A DNA stretch of 64,000 bases from Sporocytophaga sp. (GCA_024707265.1 JANQAB010000006.1:129001-193000); one strand, 5' to 3'. Shown: positions 17,376 through 27,328, counted from the first letter of the stretch. The notes: a model not told the origin generated them from the sequence alone. Translations and numbers: made by a program.

Positions 17376-19301
17376 ATGCTCTCAATAAACAATCTGTCTT
17401 TCTATTTTGGTAGTCGCCCACTTTACGAAGATGTTTCCCTACATATAAAGCCTAAAGACAGAATTGGACTTATCGGTGCCAATGGAACTGGTAAATCTAC
17501 ACTGCTTCGCCTGATTACCGGAGAGTATAGACCTGATAAAGGTGACATTTCGAGGAGTGGAGAATGTACTATTGGTTTTCTTAATCAGGATCTTTTATCT
17601 TATGATTCTCAAGAGAGTATACTTCATGTAGCCATGCAGGCATTTGAAGAAGCTATGGCCCTTCAAAAGAAAATTGATGAAGTATTAAAAGAAATGGAGA
17701 CCGATTATAAGGACTCTCTTGTTGACAAACTAACTAAACTACAGGAAAGATTTGAAGCCTTGGATGGATATTCAATTCAATCTAAAGCAGAAGAAATACT
17801 GGAGGGACTTGGCTTTTCAACTAAGGATCTTGAAAAACCTTTAAAAACGTTTTCAGGAGGCTGGAGGATGCGCGTTATGCTTGCAAAACTTCTTTTAGCT
17901 AAACCGTCTCTCCTCCTTCTAGATGAGCCGACCAACCACCTTGATCTTCCTTCTATACAATGGATAGAAAAATATCTGGAAAGCTATGAAGGTGCTATTA
18001 TTGTGGTTTCTCACGACAGGTACTTCATTGATAATACTGTAAAAACTGTTGTGGAAGTGGCTCAACAAAATCTTCATATTTATGCAGGCAATTACCAATT
18101 CTATTTAGAAGAAAAGGCACTTAGATCGGAAATTCAGAGAGGAGCATTTGAAAACCAGCAATCCAAAATCCGCCAGACCGAGCGCTTTATAGACAGGTTC
18201 AAAGCAAAAGCATCCAAAGCACGTCAGGTGCAATCCCGTGTCAAATCTCTGGAACGTATGGATATGATCGAGGATGTAGTCGAAGAAAATGCAAGAGTAA
18301 ACTTTCGATTTAAATTCAGCAAAAACCCTGGCAGAACAATTCTTTCTTTAAAAAATATATCAAAGTCTTATGGAGAACTTAATATATTAAAGAACACCCA
18401 TGCTATTATTGAAAGAGGAGATAAAATAGCATTAATAGGAGCAAATGGCAAAGGGAAATCTACTCTTTTAAGAATCATTGCAGGTACAGAAAATATTGAA
18501 GGAGAAAGAACAGAAGGGCATAACGTTCTTCAGGGATTTTTTGCACAGCACCAGCTTGAAGCTCTAAACGTAAACAACACTATGCTGGATGAACTTAAAG
18601 AAGCTGGCAGTGACAAATCTGAGTTAGAGTTACGTACAGTATTGGGATGTTTTCTTTTTTCCAATGATGATGTTTTCAAAAAAATCAAAGTATTATCGGG
18701 AGGGGAAAAATCCAGGGTAGCACTTGCCAAAACCCTTATTTCAGAAGCCAATTTTCTTTTGCTGGATGAGCCAACCAACCACTTGGATATTGTTTCTGTG
18801 AATATTCTGATACAGGCGCTTCAACAGTATGAAGGCACTTATATTGTAATTTCACACGACAGACATTTTGTTTCACAAGTGGCGAATAAAATCTGGTTTA
18901 TTGAAGATAATGAAATAAAAGAGTATCCTGGTACTTATGAAGAATACTGCTATTGGCAGGAACAAAGAGTTAAAAATCCGGTATCGCAGGCAAGTTCTTC
19001 AGTTCCTAAGAAAACAGAAGAAAAACCTGTTAAAAATAATACTGATCCAGGAAAGGATATCCTAAAAGAACTGAAGAGTTTACAAAATCAACTGGATAAA
19101 ACGGAAGCCAAAATAACGGAACTGGAAAATAAAAAAGCAAAATTAGAAGAAGAACTGGCTAAGCCGGACGTTTATAGTAATGTTCAGAAACTTGCAGATA
19201 CTAATTCTCAATATGAACTGCTTCGTCAGCAAATGGAAGAAGAACAGCAGAAATGGGATGAATATGCAGAAAAAATCCAAGAGCTTGAAGACCAAAAATA
19301 G
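17376..19301 (+). CDS. ABC-F family ATPase (duplicated ATP-binding cassette)
   Basis: A 641-residue soluble protein with two ATP-binding cassettes and no membrane helices. Walker A motifs are GANGTGKST (about residue 34) and GANGKGKST (about 355). Signatures are FSGGWRMRVMLAK and LSGGEKSRVALAK, and both Walker B motifs read LLLDEPTNHLD. The linker between the cassettes is Arg/Lys-rich, and the C-terminus (about 555-641) is a charged coiled coil as in Uup. Members act on the ribosome as translation or resistance factors; which subfamily this is cannot be decided here. The next gene starts one base after the stop. Confidence 0.93.
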   Translation: MLSINNLSFYFGSRPLYEDVSLHIKPKDRIGLIGANGTGKSTLLRLITGEYRPDKGDISRSGECTIGFLNQDLLSYDSQESILHVAMQAFEEAMALQKKIDEVLKEMETDYKDSLVDKLTKLQERFEALDGYSIQSKAEEILEGLGFSTKDLEKPLKTFSGGWRMRVMLAKLLLAKPSLLLLDEPTNHLDLPSIQWIEKYLESYEGAIIVVSHDRYFIDNTVKTVVEVAQQNLHIYAGNYQFYLEEKALRSEIQRGAFENQQSKIRQTERFIDRFKAKASKARQVQSRVKSLERMDMIEDVVEENARVNFRFKFSKNPGRTILSLKNISKSYGELNILKNTHAIIERGDKIALIGANGKGKSTLLRIIAGTENIEGERTEGHNVLQGFFAQHQLEALNVNNTMLDELKEAGSDKSELELRTVLGCFLFSNDDVFKKIKVLSGGEKSRVALAKTLISEANFLLLDEPTNHLDIVSVNILIQALQQYEGTYIVISHDRHFVSQVANKIWFIEDNEIKEYPGTYEEYCYWQEQRVKNPVSQASSSVPKKTEEKPVKNNTDPGKDILKELKSLQNQLDKTEAKITELENKKAKLEEELAKPDVYSNVQKLADTNSQYELLRQQMEEEQQKWDEYAEKIQELEDQK

Positions 19302-19302
19302 T

Positions 19303-20616
19303 ATGATTATAACTGAATTTTTTAGGAGACTTTTTAGTCTCCTATTTATTTCCGGCATTATTCAATTTGCCTTTAGCAGTAATTTACAATCACAGGATAA
19401 GACCTTACTTGCCAGAGATTTTGTATATGAAGATGCATTTAAAACGGTATTGCTATATCCTGCTAATTCCGGAACCAATGATGAATTGAATACCCCTATC
19501 GTTCCTCTAATTCAGAATGCACCAATGATTCTTGAATTCGATGAATTAGGAGAAGGTACCTCCAGTTTATATCTTAAAATTATTCATTGCAATGCAGACT
19601 GGACTATTTCGAGCCTTAGCACAGTTCAATATCTTGACGGGTTTAATGAAAGTTTTATTGAGGATAGGAAGACCTCAATAGGAACGCGGATTCCTTATAC
19701 TCATTACAAAATAACTCTACCAAGGGTAAAAGTTACAGGCAATTACCTTGCAGTCGTATACAGAAGCGGTGATGAATCGGACATTATTTTAACCAAAAGA
19801 TTTATTGTTTTTGATAGCAGGGTAGCTATTGTAGTAGAGCAAAAACCATCTACCGGGATTAGCCAGCGCTTCACCCATCAGCAACTGGATTTTAACATAT
19901 TGTATCCCAATATGGAAATTATAAATCCAAGAGGTTCTGTAAAGGTAGTTATTAGGCAGAACAACAGGTGGGATAAGGTTATAGACAATCTTCAGCCCTT
20001 ATATGTACAGGAAGATATCCATAAACTGGAATATAATTATTTTAACCTTGAAAACAATTTCCCGGGTGGTAATGAATTCAGGACCTTCAGTACAAGAAGT
20101 GTCAAGTTTAATGATATTAATGTAGATAAAATTTCAATTCAGCCAGATTTTGCAGAAGCATTTTTAAAGAGAGATTTGAGTACCAATAACCAGGCCTATG
20201 CCCTGTATCCTGATATTGACGGACGTTTTGTTGTGGAGCATTATGAAACCAAGACAAAAGAAGTGGAACCTGATTATATATTCACAAACTTTTCACTGGA
20301 TACTAAAGGACCGGTGCCAGGAAAGGTATTTATAGTAGGATCATTTAATAATTATGAATTAGCCCCTGGATCGGAATTATTATTTAACAGTGAAACAAAC
20401 ACCTATCAATTGAAAACTTTATTAAAACAAGGTTATTACAATTACAGATATGCGTTCGTGCCGCAAGGAAGCAGAGTCAGTGATGAAGTATTTTTTGAAG
20501 GTTCTCACTTCGCAACCCAGAATTTATATGATTTTATAGTTTATTACAGACCTCCGGGAGCGAGATCAGATATTGTGATAGGTTACAAGTCAATAAATAT
20601 AAACGGAAGAAACTAG
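19303..20616 (+). CDS. DUF5103 domain-containing secreted protein
   Basis: A 437-residue protein starting at ATG 19303 (MIITEFFRRLFSLLFISGI), which follows the ABC-F stop by a single base. A signal peptide ends near residue 30, after SNLQSQ. The body matches the layout of the Bacteroidetes DUF5103 family: N-terminal beta-rich domain with YEDAFKTVLLYP and HCNADW, C-terminal domain with TNFSLDTKGPVPGKVFIVGSF in segments. DUF5103 proteins are of unknown function. The TAG stop lies inside a 36-base perfect palindrome shared with the convergent cas6 gene. Confidence 0.88.
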   Translation: MIITEFFRRLFSLLFISGIIQFAFSSNLQSQDKTLLARDFVYEDAFKTVLLYPANSGTNDELNTPIVPLIQNAPMILEFDELGEGTSSLYLKIIHCNADWTISSLSTVQYLDGFNESFIEDRKTSIGTRIPYTHYKITLPRVKVTGNYLAVVYRSGDESDIILTKRFIVFDSRVAIVVEQKPSTGISQRFTHQQLDFNILYPNMEIINPRGSVKVVIRQNNRWDKVIDNLQPLYVQEDIHKLEYNYFNLENNFPGGNEFRTFSTRSVKFNDINVDKISIQPDFAEAFLKRDLSTNNQAYALYPDIDGRFVVEHYETKTKEVEPDYIFTNFSLDTKGPVPGKVFIVGSFNNYELAPGSELLFNSETNTYQLKTLLKQGYYNYRYAFVPQGSRVSDEVFFEGSHFATQNLYDFIVYYRPPGARSDIVIGYKSININGRN

Positions 20617-20632
20617 TTTCTTCCGTTTATAT
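20597..20632. terminator. Perfect 36-bp palindrome between DUF5103 and cas6
   Basis: The 36 bases are exactly self-complementary about the point between 20614 and 20615, with core GGAAGAAACTAGTTTCTTCC. It overlaps the DUF5103 stop codon (20614-20616) and ends three bases before the cas6 stop. As RNA it forms a strong hairpin on both strands, so a bidirectional terminator is the simple reading. No long U-run follows on either side, which is unusual for a terminator. Confidence 0.6.
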
Positions 20633-20634
20633 CA

Positions 20635-21432
20635 CTAATCATTGTTAACGAGAAATGGAGTAGTTCTTTGGTTCGGATCTGCATTGGCAATATCCAGCAT
20701 TCCAAAGCCTTTAAAAGCGTAAAAACCTAGACCGCAATCAAATACAAACTGCTGTACTTTAGGATCCGCATATAGTGTAAATGGGAAAGTATATCCTCTC
20801 ACCTCGTATTTTTCAGCTTTATGAAAAACAGGGAAAATACGAGCAAACTTCTTTTCTTCCTCTCTGATTTTTGTCAGATAGTCTTTATCAGGAACTATCT
20901 GAAATTTATAGAAAGACGCTATTTCTTCAGCCGTAAATCTTTTAGATTTTTCCATCCTGCTCATCGTACTTTCATAAAGCATATCCGAAAACATATCTGT
21001 AGAAGGGCTAATGAACTTTTTGGGATCACTTCCTTTTTCCTCCGGATTGATAATTACCAAAGGAGATATACAGATAAACTTCACCTCTGTACTGAGCTGA
21101 GGTTCTGCTTCTCTTTCTACGGTGAGGGGAACGAGTAATAACTTGCCGATTTCAACCTGAGGCATTTTAAATAATGCCCTGACGAAAACTTCTATATAAT
21201 GTTCATTAGGACTTGAAAAGACTAGAGTTACTTTGTTAGAATAGAAGTGCAAGCCTTCTTTCCCAACTTTGGTCTGTCCTTTTAAGCCCGAGAAATTATA
21301 TAAGTCGAAATCAGGAAACTCAATCCTGTGTCTGTCCATAACAGAATTTACTAACCCGGATAGTAAAAACTGATGGTGAAAGGGTACCGAAGCCCCTTTG
21401 TTTGTTAAGCCGAAAACTATTCTTACTCTCAA
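20635..21432 (-). CDS. cas6: Cas6-family CRISPR RNA endoribonuclease, orphan
   Basis: A 265-residue protein with the Cas6 double-RRM layout. It starts MRVRIVFGLTNKG and has the helix SVPFHHQFLLSGLVNSVM (His 19, His 20), YNFSGLKG (around 45-52) and the beta-strand motif ISPLVIINPEE (around 122-132). The C-terminal Gly-rich loop GLGFYAFKGFGML (around 236-248) is diagnostic for the family. Cas6 cleaves CRISPR repeat hairpins. No other cas gene and no repeat-spacer array was found in this window, so it is an orphan here. His 19, His 20 or His 35 could be catalytic; this is inference. Confidence 0.8.
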   Translation of the reverse strand: MRVRIVFGLTNKGASVPFHHQFLLSGLVNSVMDRHRIEFPDFDLYNFSGLKGQTKVGKEGLHFYSNKVTLVFSSPNEHYIEVFVRALFKMPQVEIGKLLLVPLTVEREAEPQLSTEVKFICISPLVIINPEEKGSDPKKFISPSTDMFSDMLYESTMSRMEKSKRFTAEEIASFYKFQIVPDKDYLTKIREEEKKFARIFPVFHKAEKYEVRGYTFPFTLYADPKVQQFVFDCGLGFYAFKGFGMLDIANADPNQRTTPFLVNND

Positions 21433-21512
21433 ATCTTAATAATTTTAAAAAATCGTTTAATAAAAAACTTTTTATTTTACCTGGATACAACACTAAGTTA
21501 AGGAAAATTGTT

Positions 21513-22022
21513 TTAAACATTAAATCGGAAGTGCATAATATCACCGTCTTCGACTACATATTCTTTTCCTTCAATTGAAATTTTGCCTGCTTCTTTACAA
21601 GCCAATTCCGTCTTAAACTTCTCGTAATCAACTATTTTAATTACTTCAGCTTTAATAAATCCTTTTTCAAAATCGGAATGGATAACACCGGCTGCTTGAG
21701 GAGCCTTCCACCCACTTTTTATTGTCCAAGCCCTCACTTCTTTTACACCAGCTGTAAAATAAGTAATTAAATCCAGCAATTTATAAGAAGCTTTAATTAG
21801 TTTATTCAACCCGGACTCATCAAGACCATACTCCTGAAGAAACATTTTCTTTTCTTCAGCATCTTGTAATTCAGCAATTTGAGATTCAATTGCAGCACAT
21901 ACGATAATTACCTGAGCATTTTCTTCTGCTACCGCATTTTTCAATATGTCTACAAATTTATTTCCTTTGATAACAGAAGCCTCATCTACATTTGCAACAT
22001 AAATAACAGGTTTAATTGTCAA
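21513..22022 (-). CDS. ychF: YchF/Obg-family ATPase, C-terminal part (frameshifted)
   Basis: The C-terminal 169 residues of YchF, entering the family at KPVIYVANVDE, which contains the NVDE motif that gives YchF its ATP preference. The TGS-like domain follows with YFTAGVKEVRAWTIKSGWKAPQAAGVIHSDFEKGF (in segments), and the protein ends in the canonical GDIMHFRFNV. The coding sequence continues upstream in the same frame through 22023-22160 and joins the N-terminal part. The split comes from one extra base at 22166-22172. Confidence 0.9.
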   Translation of the reverse strand: MTIKPVIYVANVDEASVIKGNKFVDILKNAVAEENAQVIIVCAAIESQIAELQDAEEKKMFLQEYGLDESGLNKLIKASYKLLDLITYFTAGVKEVRAWTIKSGWKAPQAAGVIHSDFEKGFIKAEVIKIVDYEKFKTELACKEAGKISIEGKEYVVEDGDIMHFRFNV

Positions 22023-22149
22023 TAAATGTAAATCGGCTACAGCTTCAAGCTCATCTTCACTATTCAGCTGCAGACTTCTGGCATTTTTTCCACTCTCCAG
22101 AGTTTGCTTAAACTGGTTTAGAATAGCTAATTCCTTTTTAGCTTTGGCA

Positions 22150-22614
22150 TCACCTGCCTTTGCTATTTTTTTCTACTTTAAGGATCTTTTTATCTACAGA
22201 TTCAAGATCTTTAAGTTGAAGTTCTGTATCAATAATTTCTTTGTCAGAAATCGGATCCACTTTTCCACCAACATGAACTATGTTTTCATCTTCAAAACAT
22301 CTGACGACATGAATGATAGCATCCACCTCTCTAATATTGGCAAGAAATTTATTTCCCAACCCCTCTCCTTTGCTTGCCCCCTTTACAAGACCTGCGATAT
22401 CAACAAATTCTATTACCGTTGGTAAAACTTTTTCCGGATTAACTAATTGTTCTAAAGTAATCAAACGCTCGTCTGGAACAGTAATCACCCCTACGTTTGG
22501 CTCTATTGTACAAAAAGGATAATTAGCCGCTTCTGCTTTAGCGTTTGAAAGTGCATTGAACAAAGTTGATTTCCCTACATTGGGCAATCCTACAATACCA
22601 CACTGAAGTCCCAT
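22150..22614 (-). CDS. ychF: YchF/Obg-family ATPase, N-terminal part (frameshifted)
   Basis: The N-terminal 150 residues of YchF with P-loop GLPNVGKST (residues 8-16), switch motif YPFCTIEPN, and Walker B/G3 [17 protein letters not shown]. The frame ends artificially at KVEKNSKGR. Removing one base from the seven-T run 22166-22172 (A7 in the coding sense) restores [18 protein letters not shown] and continues without a stop into the C-terminal part. The restored protein is about 366 residues, the standard YchF length. YchF is a near-universal ribosome-associated ATPase, so a real disruption would be surprising. Confidence 0.9.
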   Translation of the reverse strand: MGLQCGIVGLPNVGKSTLFNALSNAKAEAANYPFCTIEPNVGVITVPDERLITLEQLVNPEKVLPTVIEFVDIAGLVKGASKGEGLGNKFLANIREVDAIIHVVRCFEDENIVHVGGKVDPISDKEIIDTELQLKDLESVDKKILKVEKNSKGR

Positions 22615-22680
22615 CTTAAATTTATTTTTACTGCAAATATATAAACAAATTGCATTTTTGAAGGTTTCAAAAACAAAAAA

Positions 22681-22707
22681 AGCTCCTTAATTTATAATTA
22701 AGGAGCT
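22681..22707 (-). terminator. Rho-independent terminator after the DUF3276 gene
   Basis: An 11-bp perfect stem (AGCTCCTTAAT with ATTAAGGAGCT) and a 5-base loop. On the minus strand it is followed by a T-rich run, directly downstream of the DUF3276 stop. It separates that gene from ychF. Confidence 0.85.
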
Positions 22708-22730
22708 AAAATATCGTTTTAGCTTTTATA

Positions 22731-23081
22731 TTAATCCCAGGTTAGTTCTTCACTTCCAGGGCTAGTCCCTTCTTCATCTCTTTCTCTTTCCCCATTATCT
22801 TCGAATTTCGAAAAATCAACATCAGGCATCAATTCAGTCTTAACATGATCAATGGTTCCTTTTAAAGCTTCAAGAAACTTGTCAAAATCTTCCTTGTAAA
22901 GGAAAATTTTGTGCTTCTCATAAAAATACCCATCATCTTTAAACCTCCTCTTACTTTCAGTGATCGTAAGATAATAATCGTTTGAACGTGTTGACTTAAT
23001 GTCAAAGAAATACGTTCTTTTCCCTGCTCTTACTCTCTGAGAGTAAATTTCTACTTTTTCTTGATCCTTATTCTCTTCCAC
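22731..23081 (-). CDS. DUF3276 (PUR-alpha-like) nucleic-acid-binding protein
   Basis: With the GTG at 23081 the protein has 116 residues and begins VEENKDQEKVEIYSQRVRAGKR. AAGGA stands 5 bases upstream as a ribosome-binding site. A longer frame reaches ATG 23141, but its extra 20 residues (KEKESFIFLLISKQ) look unlike the family. The single domain, with YFFDIKSTRSNDYYLTITESKRR, matches the Bacteroidetes DUF3276 / PUR family, whose structures bind single-stranded nucleic acid. The C-terminal 25 residues are acidic. The role in the cell is not known. Confidence 0.85.
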   Translation of the reverse strand: MEENKDQEKVEIYSQRVRAGKRTYFFDIKSTRSNDYYLTITESKRRFKDDGYFYEKHKIFLYKEDFDKFLEALKGTIDHVKTELMPDVDFSKFEDNGERERDEEGTSPGSEELTWD

Positions 23082-23224
23082 AGTCCTTGGATAATTTTGT
23101 TTACTTATAAGTAAAAATATAAAACTTTCCTTTTCTTTCAAAAAAAAAAGTGAAATTCTACAAAAAAAATTACATTATTAAATTTTTGTATATTTTTAAC
23201 TGAACAGATCGTTATAACCGCTGT

Positions 23225-23930
23225 ATGAAAAAACGAATCTTCTTTTTTTCTATTTTTCACTTGGAAGGTAGTGTTGTTTGCCCAAACTAATTCTTCTGAA
23301 GAAGGGTTAGCGAGCTACTATGCTGACAAATTTCATGGACGAAGAACAGCTTCCGGAGATAGATACCACAAAAATAAACTCACAGCAGCCCATAGAACTC
23401 TCCCCTTTAATACAATAGTTAAAGTAACAAACCTCTCTAATGACAGTTCTGTCATTGTCACTATTAATGACAGAGGGCCTTATGCAAAAGGGAAAGTAAT
23501 TGACCTATCTTATTACGCTGCCAAAGAGCTGAATTTTGTCAGAAAAGGTATAACTAAGGTTAAAATTGAAATTTTGGCTAATAGTCCAATTACACAGGAC
23601 ACAAATTTTCTGGCCAATTCAGGTACTGAGGAAAAAACTGATTATCCCCTCCCTTCTTCCCCTGGAACATATGATTTTAACTTCAATGAAGCTGAATTAA
23701 GCGGATATTATATTCAAACGGGTGCTTACAAAGATTCCGAAGCTTTATCCGAAGAAATTAACAGGCTTCAGAAAAAAATTGATTCAAATAATATTTATAT
23801 TGAAGTGATCAAAGTCAAAAATACCATTATCAACAGACTACTTATTGGTCCTTACGAAAAAAAGAACGGAGATACCGAAATAGCCGTGCTTCAGAAAAAA
23901 GGGATTTCCGGATTTTTAAAAAGTTATTAA
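23225..23930 (+). CDS. rlpA: RlpA-like lytic transglycosylase with SPOR domain, frame broken in the signal peptide
   Basis: The intact frame starts only at GTG 23271 and encodes a double-psi beta-barrel domain ([19 protein letters not shown] and [19 protein letters not shown] in segments, catalytic Asp in NDRGP). A C-terminal SPOR domain follows ([14 protein letters not shown] to about residue 219). An ATG at 23225 (MKKRIFFF) lies out of phase. With six instead of seven T at 23243-23249 it reads [20 protein letters not shown], a perfect signal peptide that joins the domain. RlpA cleaves denuded glycan strands at the septum. The DUF58 gene follows after 3 bases. Confidence 0.87.
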
Positions 23931-23933
23931 TTA

Positions 23934-24839
23934 ATGAAGTTAGATTTAAATGCGATAAGGCAATTTGGAAATATTGAGTTCCTGGCCAAACAGATGGTGG
24001 AAGGGTTTATTACTGGTCTGCACAAATCTCCATACCATGGTTTTTCAGTTGAATTTGCCGAGCACAGATTATACAATACCGGTGAAAGTACCCGACATAT
24101 CGACTGGAAAGTCTATGGAAAAACAGACCGTTTATATACTAAAAGATATGAGGAGGAGACTAATTTAAGGTGCCTTTTATTGATTGACACCTCTTCTTCT
24201 ATGTTTTACCCTGAAAAAAACCTGGGCAAAATTACTTTTAGTACCATGGCTGCAGCCTCTCTGGCATACCTACTTCAAAATCAAAGGGATGCAGTAGGGC
24301 TTTGTACCTTCTCCGAAGATATAGAAATTCTTACTCCAATTAAATCAACTCCTAGTCACCTTCATTCCGTTTTCCTTCAATTAGAAAACCTTCTGAAGGA
24401 AAAGCTCAGTGAAAAAAAATCAGGAGTGGCTAATGTAATTCATCAGATCGCGGATAAAATTAACAAAAGGTCTTTGGTAATAATATTCAGTGATATGCTA
24501 GAAAACAGAGTGGACAAAGACAGCATCTTCCCTGCTCTTCAACATTTAAAGCACAACAATCACGAGGTTTTACTTTTTCATGTAATCGATTCAAAAACAG
24601 AAGAGGAATTCAATTTTGAAGAAAGGCCATATGAGTTTATTGACATTGAGAAAGGGCAAAAGGTAAAAATCAATCCCTCACAAGTTAAGGATGCTTACCT
24701 TGCTGCGACCAAGCAATACTTTGAAGATATCAAAATAAAAGCAGGGCAGTATAAAATTGATTTTATAAAAGCTGACATTAACAATGGATTTGATCAAATC
24801 TTATTGAATTATCTGATCAAGCGGAATAAAATGAAATAA
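23934..24839 (+). CDS. DUF58 domain-containing protein (vWA-like)
   Basis: A 301-residue cytosolic protein. The DUF58 hallmark EHRLYNTGESTRHIDWKVYGK, with RHIDWKVYG near residue 58, precedes a von Willebrand A-like fold with the MIDAS-like motif LLIDTSSSM (around 83-91). DUF58 proteins usually accompany MoxR AAA+ ATPases and batA/B aerotolerance genes; none is present nearby, and it follows rlpA in a two-gene unit instead. The molecular function is unknown. Confidence 0.9.
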   Translation: MKLDLNAIRQFGNIEFLAKQMVEGFITGLHKSPYHGFSVEFAEHRLYNTGESTRHIDWKVYGKTDRLYTKRYEEETNLRCLLLIDTSSSMFYPEKNLGKITFSTMAAASLAYLLQNQRDAVGLCTFSEDIEILTPIKSTPSHLHSVFLQLENLLKEKLSEKKSGVANVIHQIADKINKRSLVIIFSDMLENRVDKDSIFPALQHLKHNNHEVLLFHVIDSKTEEEFNFEERPYEFIDIEKGQKVKINPSQVKDAYLAATKQYFEDIKIKAGQYKIDFIKADINNGFDQILLNYLIKRNKMK

Positions 24840-24876
24840 TAGTTTCCAGCTATTCAACTGAAATATTTAATCTAAT

Positions 24877-24911
24877 AAAAAGAGACCATTCAATCAGAAA
24901 GGCCTCTTTTA
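24877..24911. terminator. Bidirectional terminator between DUF58 and aconitase genes
   Basis: A stem of AAAAGAG with CTCTTTT, extended by CC/GG across one mismatch, with a loop of about 13 bases and A/T runs on both sides. It lies between convergent stop codons (24839 and 24930), as expected for a shared terminator. Confidence 0.7.
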
Positions 24912-24929
24912 TTTATTCTCATTCAGAAT

Positions 24930-27203
24930 TTACTTACTACTTTTTTCTTTCAAACCTATTAGATTTAAAGCAGAACCGGCTTTAAACCATTCAATTTGAG
25001 GTTCATTATAGGTATGATTAACCTTAAATTCGTCTTTTGAACCATCAGAGTGATTCAATACGATTGTTAATGGCACTCCGGGAGCGAATGATTGCAATCC
25101 GAGAATATCTATGCTATCATCCTCTTTAATCTTATCATAATCTGCAGGATTTACAAAAGTCAAAGCCAGCATTCCTTGTTTTTTAAGGTTTGTTTCGTGA
25201 ATTCTGGCAAATGATTTTACAAGGATAGCACGAACTCCCAGGAAACGAGGCTCCATTGCAGCATGCTCTCTGGAAGAACCTTCACCATAATTATTATCTC
25301 CAATTACAATTGACCCAATTCCTTTAGCCTTGTAAGCTCTTGCAGTTGCAGGAACTTCGCCAAACGCTCCTGTTAATTGGTTTTTAACTTTATTGGTTGC
25401 CTCATTGTAAAAGTTAACAGCTCCGATAAGCATATTATTGGAAATATTATCCAAATGCCCTCTGTATTTTAACCATGGACCAGCCATAGAAATATGGTCA
25501 GTGGTACATTTCCCTTTTGCTTTAATAAGAAGTTTCAAACCTTTAAGGTCGGTTCCTTCCCATGAAGGGAATGGTTCCAGAAGTTGAAGACGGTCAGATT
25601 TTGGATCAACAATTACCTGCACTTTATCACCATCTATTGCTGGAGCAATGTATCCAGCATCTTCAACAGCAAACCCTTTAATCGGAAGTTCAATACCCTG
25701 TGGCTCATCAAGCATTACATCTTCACCATTTTCATTTTTCAACTTATCCTTCATCGGATTAAAGGTAAGGTCACCCGCTATCGCAAATGCGGTAACGATT
25801 TCAGGAGAAGCTACAAATGCGTGAGTATTGGGGTTTCCGTCATTTCTCTTAGCAAAGTTTCTGTTGAAAGAAGTAATGATGGAGTTTTTCTTATTAGGAT
25901 CACTGGTATGTCTTGCCCATTGTCCTATACAAGGGCCGCATGCATTCGCAAGCACAACACCTCCGATATCTTCAAATACTTTTAGCAGGCCGTCTCTTTC
26001 AGTGGTATATCTGACCAACTCTGAGCCAGGAGTAACAGTATATTCAGATTTCGCTTTTAATTTTTTGGTGACTGCCTGTTTTGCAATAGAAGCAGCTCTT
26101 GTTATATCTTCATAAGATGAATTTGTACAGCTACCAATCAAACCTACCTCCAATTTTGCAGGCCATCCTTTTTCTTTAACAGCTTCAGCAAATTTAGAAA
26201 TAGGCCATGCGAGATCCGGAGTGAATGGACCGTTCACATGTGGCTCCAACTCTGAAAGATTGATTTCAATTAACTGATCAAAGAATTTTGAAGGATTTTG
26301 ATAAACTTCATCATCAGATCTTAAATGTTTGGCAACTTTATCAGCTTCAGAAGCAATATCTTTTCTTCCGGTAGCTTCCAGATAAGCCTTCATTTTTTGA
26401 TCATAAGCAAAAAGAGAAGTTGTAGCTCCTATTTCAGCACCCATATTGCAGATTGTACCTTTCCCTGTAGAGCTTAGGCTTTCAGCACCTTCTCCAAAAT
26501 ATTCAAGGATTGCACCTGTTCCACCACTTACAGTAAGAATACCGGCAACTTTAAGAATTACGTCTTTTGCAGAAGTCCAACCGTTAAGTTTTCCGGTAAG
26601 CTTCACTCCTATTAATTTAGGAAATTTCAGTTCCCACGGCATCCCAGCCATCACATCCACAGCATCAGCCCCTCCAACTCCGATAGCTATCATACCAAGA
26701 CCTCCTGCATTTGGAGTATGAGAGTCTGTACCTATCATCATTCCACCCGGGAAAGCGTAATTTTCAATCACAACCTGGTGGATGATTCCAGCGCCTGGTT
26801 TCCAAAATCCTATACCGTATTTATTAGAAACGGAAGCAAGAAAATCATACACTTCCTTATTTACCTTATTGGCAGTTTCAAGATCTTTCTTTGCTCCGAT
26901 TTCAGCCTGAATTAAGTGATCACAGTGTACAGTTGAAGGAACTGCGACTTTCTTTTTACCTGCAGACATAAATTGAAGCAATGCCATCTGAGCTGTAGCA
27001 TCCTGCATTGCTACCCGGTCCGGAGCAAAATCCACGTAAGATTTTCCTCTTTCATAAGCCTGACTTGCTTTACCATCAAAAAGGTGAGAATAAAGAATTT
27101 TCTCTGTCAATGTGAGTGGTCTGCCTACAACCTGTTTTGCTGCTTCAATACGTTCTTCAAAACGAGCGTAAACAGCTTTAATCATTTCTAAATCGAAAGC
27201 CAT
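24930..27203 (-). CDS. acnA: Aconitate hydratase (mitochondrial-type, 4Fe-4S)
   Basis: A 757-residue aconitase, the length of the mitochondrial-type enzymes. The three cluster cysteines are in [14 protein letters not shown] (around 355) and CGPCIGQW (around 420). Substrate-binding segments [28 protein letters not shown] and the C-terminal swivel domain are all present. It interconverts citrate and isocitrate in the TCA cycle. It lies directly downstream of acnB on the same strand but is separated by a terminator, so it may have its own promoter. Symbol assignment within the AcnA group is approximate. Confidence 0.93.
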   Translation of the reverse strand: MAFDLEMIKAVYARFEERIEAAKQVVGRPLTLTEKILYSHLFDGKASQAYERGKSYVDFAPDRVAMQDATAQMALLQFMSAGKKKVAVPSTVHCDHLIQAEIGAKKDLETANKVNKEVYDFLASVSNKYGIGFWKPGAGIIHQVVIENYAFPGGMMIGTDSHTPNAGGLGMIAIGVGGADAVDVMAGMPWELKFPKLIGVKLTGKLNGWTSAKDVILKVAGILTVSGGTGAILEYFGEGAESLSSTGKGTICNMGAEIGATTSLFAYDQKMKAYLEATGRKDIASEADKVAKHLRSDDEVYQNPSKFFDQLIEINLSELEPHVNGPFTPDLAWPISKFAEAVKEKGWPAKLEVGLIGSCTNSSYEDITRAASIAKQAVTKKLKAKSEYTVTPGSELVRYTTERDGLLKVFEDIGGVVLANACGPCIGQWARHTSDPNKKNSIITSFNRNFAKRNDGNPNTHAFVASPEIVTAFAIAGDLTFNPMKDKLKNENGEDVMLDEPQGIELPIKGFAVEDAGYIAPAIDGDKVQVIVDPKSDRLQLLEPFPSWEGTDLKGLKLLIKAKGKCTTDHISMAGPWLKYRGHLDNISNNMLIGAVNFYNEATNKVKNQLTGAFGEVPATARAYKAKGIGSIVIGDNNYGEGSSREHAAMEPRFLGVRAILVKSFARIHETNLKKQGMLALTFVNPADYDKIKEDDSIDILGLQSFAPGVPLTIVLNHSDGSKDEFKVNHTYNEPQIEWFKAGSALNLIGLKEKSSK

Positions 27204-27328
27204 AATTACTTCAGTATATCTAAAGGGTTAACAATTGAACACACTAAAAGTTAAAATAGTAAAATAGGGTAATTAAAAACAACAATCTTACCGCAAAATT
27301 TTTAAATCAAGGATAGGTATATAAACAA

